DNA of 64,000 bases from positions 620,001-684,000 of the forward strand of contig NW_027183960.1 in NCBI RefSeq assembly GCF_041296385.1, written 5' to 3'. Of the stretch, positions 61,973-64,000 are shown piece after piece (position 1 is the first letter of the stretch; each line of letters starts with the position of its first letter). The stretch comes from Aphelocoma coerulescens (lineage: Eukaryota; Chordata; Aves; Passeriformes; Corvidae). A program made the position numbers and the translations under genes. The notes beneath the pieces are model-generated. The model was not told where the DNA came from, searched no databases, and was given only the letters and a program-made list of their open reading frames with translations.

Positions 61973-64000
61973 TAGGGCACATGTCAGCAGGGAGCAGGGA
62001 GACCCCGTGCCCAGGCCATGCCTCTACCCCAGGGTCCCCTCTCCCATGACCTCATGGCAGGGGGGAGGAACCCCAACACTTCCGGAGGTGTAGTCTCTCT
62101 CCTCCTCCTTGCAGCTGGCTCATGGGCCCACATTCAGGGCCCCCACCTCGGGAGAAAATTCTCCCAATGTAGTCTGATGTTGAAAGAGTCAAGAAGAGAA
62201 GAAGGGAAAAAAAACCCCAAAGTCCCAGGAAAACAAAGTTCAACTCTCCATCTCCCCCCAGAGAAAAGGAGCTGAAAACTGGCTAAAAAGAAACAAAGTT
62301 GCTTCCTCTGCTCTTGCTGCAAGCAGGATGCAGAGGAGTGTGTGTATGTGTGTCCTTGAACAAACGCTCTGAGAAGTTTGTCCGGTTTTTTTTCCTCTCC
62401 CCCCTCTCAGGCTCAGTTGAAAGGCACAGAAATGCACAAAGTTCACTTCTGGGCATAGAGCAGCGATAGGGGATACACATGATAAAGTCACCCCAAGACA
62501 CGGGGACAGAGAATTCAGTGGAAAGACTCCGAGAATTCTGCTCCCAGAGAATTCTGCTCACCCTGACCCTTGTAGAAAGGGGACATCGTTCCCGGCAGCC
62601 TGTACTGAGCATGTGGCTCCTGAGTGGGGTTTGTTGTTTGGGAAACCTGCTCCGGCTTTTCCATTCTTTCCTTCCAAACAGGAAAACTTCTCCTGGGGCT
62701 GTGTGCAGGCAGAGCCCTGAGGAGAGCAGGTGGCACATGGTGCGCTGGGCTGGGACAGCCAGCTGCAGAGCTCAAGGGAAGAAGCCCAAAGTGTCACAAT
62801 GGCTCCTTGCCTTCACATGCAACACCTGGGTCACAATGGTCTCCTTGATTCCATGAGGCCCCACTGTGTCACAATGGCTCCTTGGTTCCATCGGGTTCCG
62901 CAGTGTCACCATGGTCTCTTTTGATCCGCATTGTCATCATGGACAATTGGTTCCATGAGGCCCCGCAGTGTCACAATGGTCCCTTGCTTCCATAGGTTTG
63001 ATGTTGTAACAATGGACTCCTTGCTTCTATGAGCTAGCCTGCTTTTTGCAGAGGTGTCTTTGGTTCCAACAAGGCCCCGCTGTGTCTCAGTGCACCCTGG
63101 CTTCCATGTGGATCTGGAGCATCACAAAGGCTCCTTGGTTCCACCAGGTCCTGCTGTGTCACAATGGGTCCTGTGGTCCCTGAGGCCCTCCAAAGTCATC
63201 ATGGAGGCTTGCTTCCATGAGGTTCCATTATGTGCCAGTGCTCATCTTGGTTCCAGGAGTTTCCTTAGTGTCACAATGCTCTCCATGCTTCCATGATTCC
63301 CCACAATGTCACAATGCTCTCCATGCTTCCATTAGGCCCTGCTTTGCCACAATGGTCCCCTTGTTTCCATGAGGCCCCGCTGTGTCACAATGGACCTATG
63401 GTTCCATGATGTTGCGTGGTGTCACCGTGCTCTTCTTGAATCCGCCGTGTAACCATGGACCATTGGTTCCATGCGGCCTGGCCGTGTCACAATGGGCTCC
63501 TTGATTCCATGATTCCCCACGGTGTCACAATGGAGCCTTGTTTCTAGGAGGTTCTGTACTGTCACAATTGCCTCCTTGATGCCATCAGCCCCTGCAGTGT
63601 CACAATGGCTCCTTGGTTCCATGAGGAACACAATAGCTTGGCATAAGCATTGAGCAACAGCTGCTGAACACACCTGGCAACATCTGCTTGCATCAAAAGA
63701 GGGCTTCAAGCTGACAATGGCACCAGCAGCTTCCATCTGCAACAGACACCCAGGAAAGGACAGGCTGTGCCGGTTTGGACAAATGTGGAGGAAAATATCC
63801 TCTGATAGAAGGCAGGTTACACCCAGCCCTCCCCCACCAGCTTCGGGAAAAAAGAATTTTCCTGGGACGAAAGTGAAAGAGATAAAAACAATTTTTTAAC
63901 AAACACCCAGGAAAAGGAGAACAATGCTAAATATTAAAAGCTCTCGCTGTGCAGAGAAAGCTGGGATAATTTGAGAGTCCTTCCGTGTTTCGGTGGGGTC
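61973..64000. repeat. Macrosatellite unit U29 (A lineage, partial, 2,028 bp in window)
   Basis: Minisatellite block at 62793-63628. The unit is cut by the window end inside its right segment, after the GGTGGGGTC motif. It shares the GCCAGTGCTCATC variant and the GGGACGAAAGTG right end with U18. CAATGTAGTCTG near 62,166 is a variant I did not see elsewhere. Confidence 0.95.

Larger units (their letters stand above)
1..64000. repeat. Macrosatellite array, ~2.21-kb monomer, 28 full units plus one partial
   Basis: The same ~2.21-kb sequence recurs head to tail across the whole window, always in the same orientation, with only scattered substitutions and indels of 1-7 bp. Unit starts, taken at TAGGGCACATGTCAGCAG, are 1, 2214, 4428, 6643, 8855, 11068, 13277, 15493, 17706, 19915, 22131, 24344, 26553, 28769, 30982, 33197, 35410, 37625, 39837, 42050, 44265, 46480, 48694, 50909, 53124, 55337, 57549, 59761 and 61973. 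The start point is arbitrary because the array has no visible edge. No gene, RNA gene or inserted mobile element interrupts it. I do not recognise it as a named satellite. A macrosatellite or heterochromatic satellite block is the natural class; chromosome and function cannot be read from the sequence. Confidence 0.98.

Noticed and set aside
1..64000. Retroviral gag, pol or env, transposase or LINE reverse transcriptase genes
   Set aside because: No open frame in any unit shows recognisable motifs of these families, and all frames are short. Only a possible LTR-like segment was kept, at low confidence.
1..64000. tRNA, 5S or other RNA genes amplified in the unit
   Set aside because: I could not find a tRNA A/B box pair with cloverleaf arms, or 5S-like internal control regions, when reading the unit on both strands. 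A tRNAscan/Infernal run would be needed for certainty.

Overview
The window is one uninterrupted tandem-repeat array from a eukaryotic, almost certainly vertebrate, genome. No protein-coding gene, rRNA or tRNA can be supported anywhere in it. It consists of 28 complete head-to-tail units of about 2.21 kb (2,209-2,216 bp each) plus a 2,028-bp partial unit. I numbered the units U1-U29, placing each start at the recurring TAGGGCACATGTCAGCAG motif. Both window edges lie inside the array, so the array is longer than 64 kb. A bird, perhaps a passerine, is my best guess. The reasons are the general style of the minisatellite and the retroviral-LTR-like TGTGCCGGTTTGG start in every unit. This is an inference from memory of avian repeats and was not checked by any search.

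Each unit has the same four-part layout, described here in U1 coordinates. Positions 1-820 are a unique-looking segment with polypyrimidine tracts and a 16-bp duplication carrying EcoRI sites. Positions 821-1656 are a nested, degenerate minisatellite of about 23 copies with a period near 37 bp. Positions 1657-1793 are a short linker. Positions 1794-2213 are an AT-richer segment with LTR-like character and a GC box. The minisatellite has the same computed length (836 bp) in all 29 units.

Units fall into two main lineages, A and B, told apart by linked substitutions and small indels. U1-U5 are A. U6-U15 are B, or B on the left with an A-like middle. From U16 onward the pattern is mostly A with a B unit at every third position (U17, U20, U23), and U24-U29 are A. 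Above the monomer there is higher-order structure. A strict 6,638-bp trimer runs three times through 11068-30981, with homology extending back to about 9,384. Further 6,640- and 6,644-bp trimeric duplications lie in 33-55 kb. A 4,424-bp dimeric duplication lies in about 54.9-61.9 kb. Marker blocks are also shared between U3-U4 and U21-U22, exactly 18 units apart. This mosaic fits repeated unequal exchange plus short gene-conversion tracts.

Many open reading frames of 60-200 codons exist, on both strands and overlapping. They recur only because the DNA recurs. They break at unit-specific indels, and those inside the minisatellite run through a repeat whose period is not a multiple of three. 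I therefore annotate no CDS.
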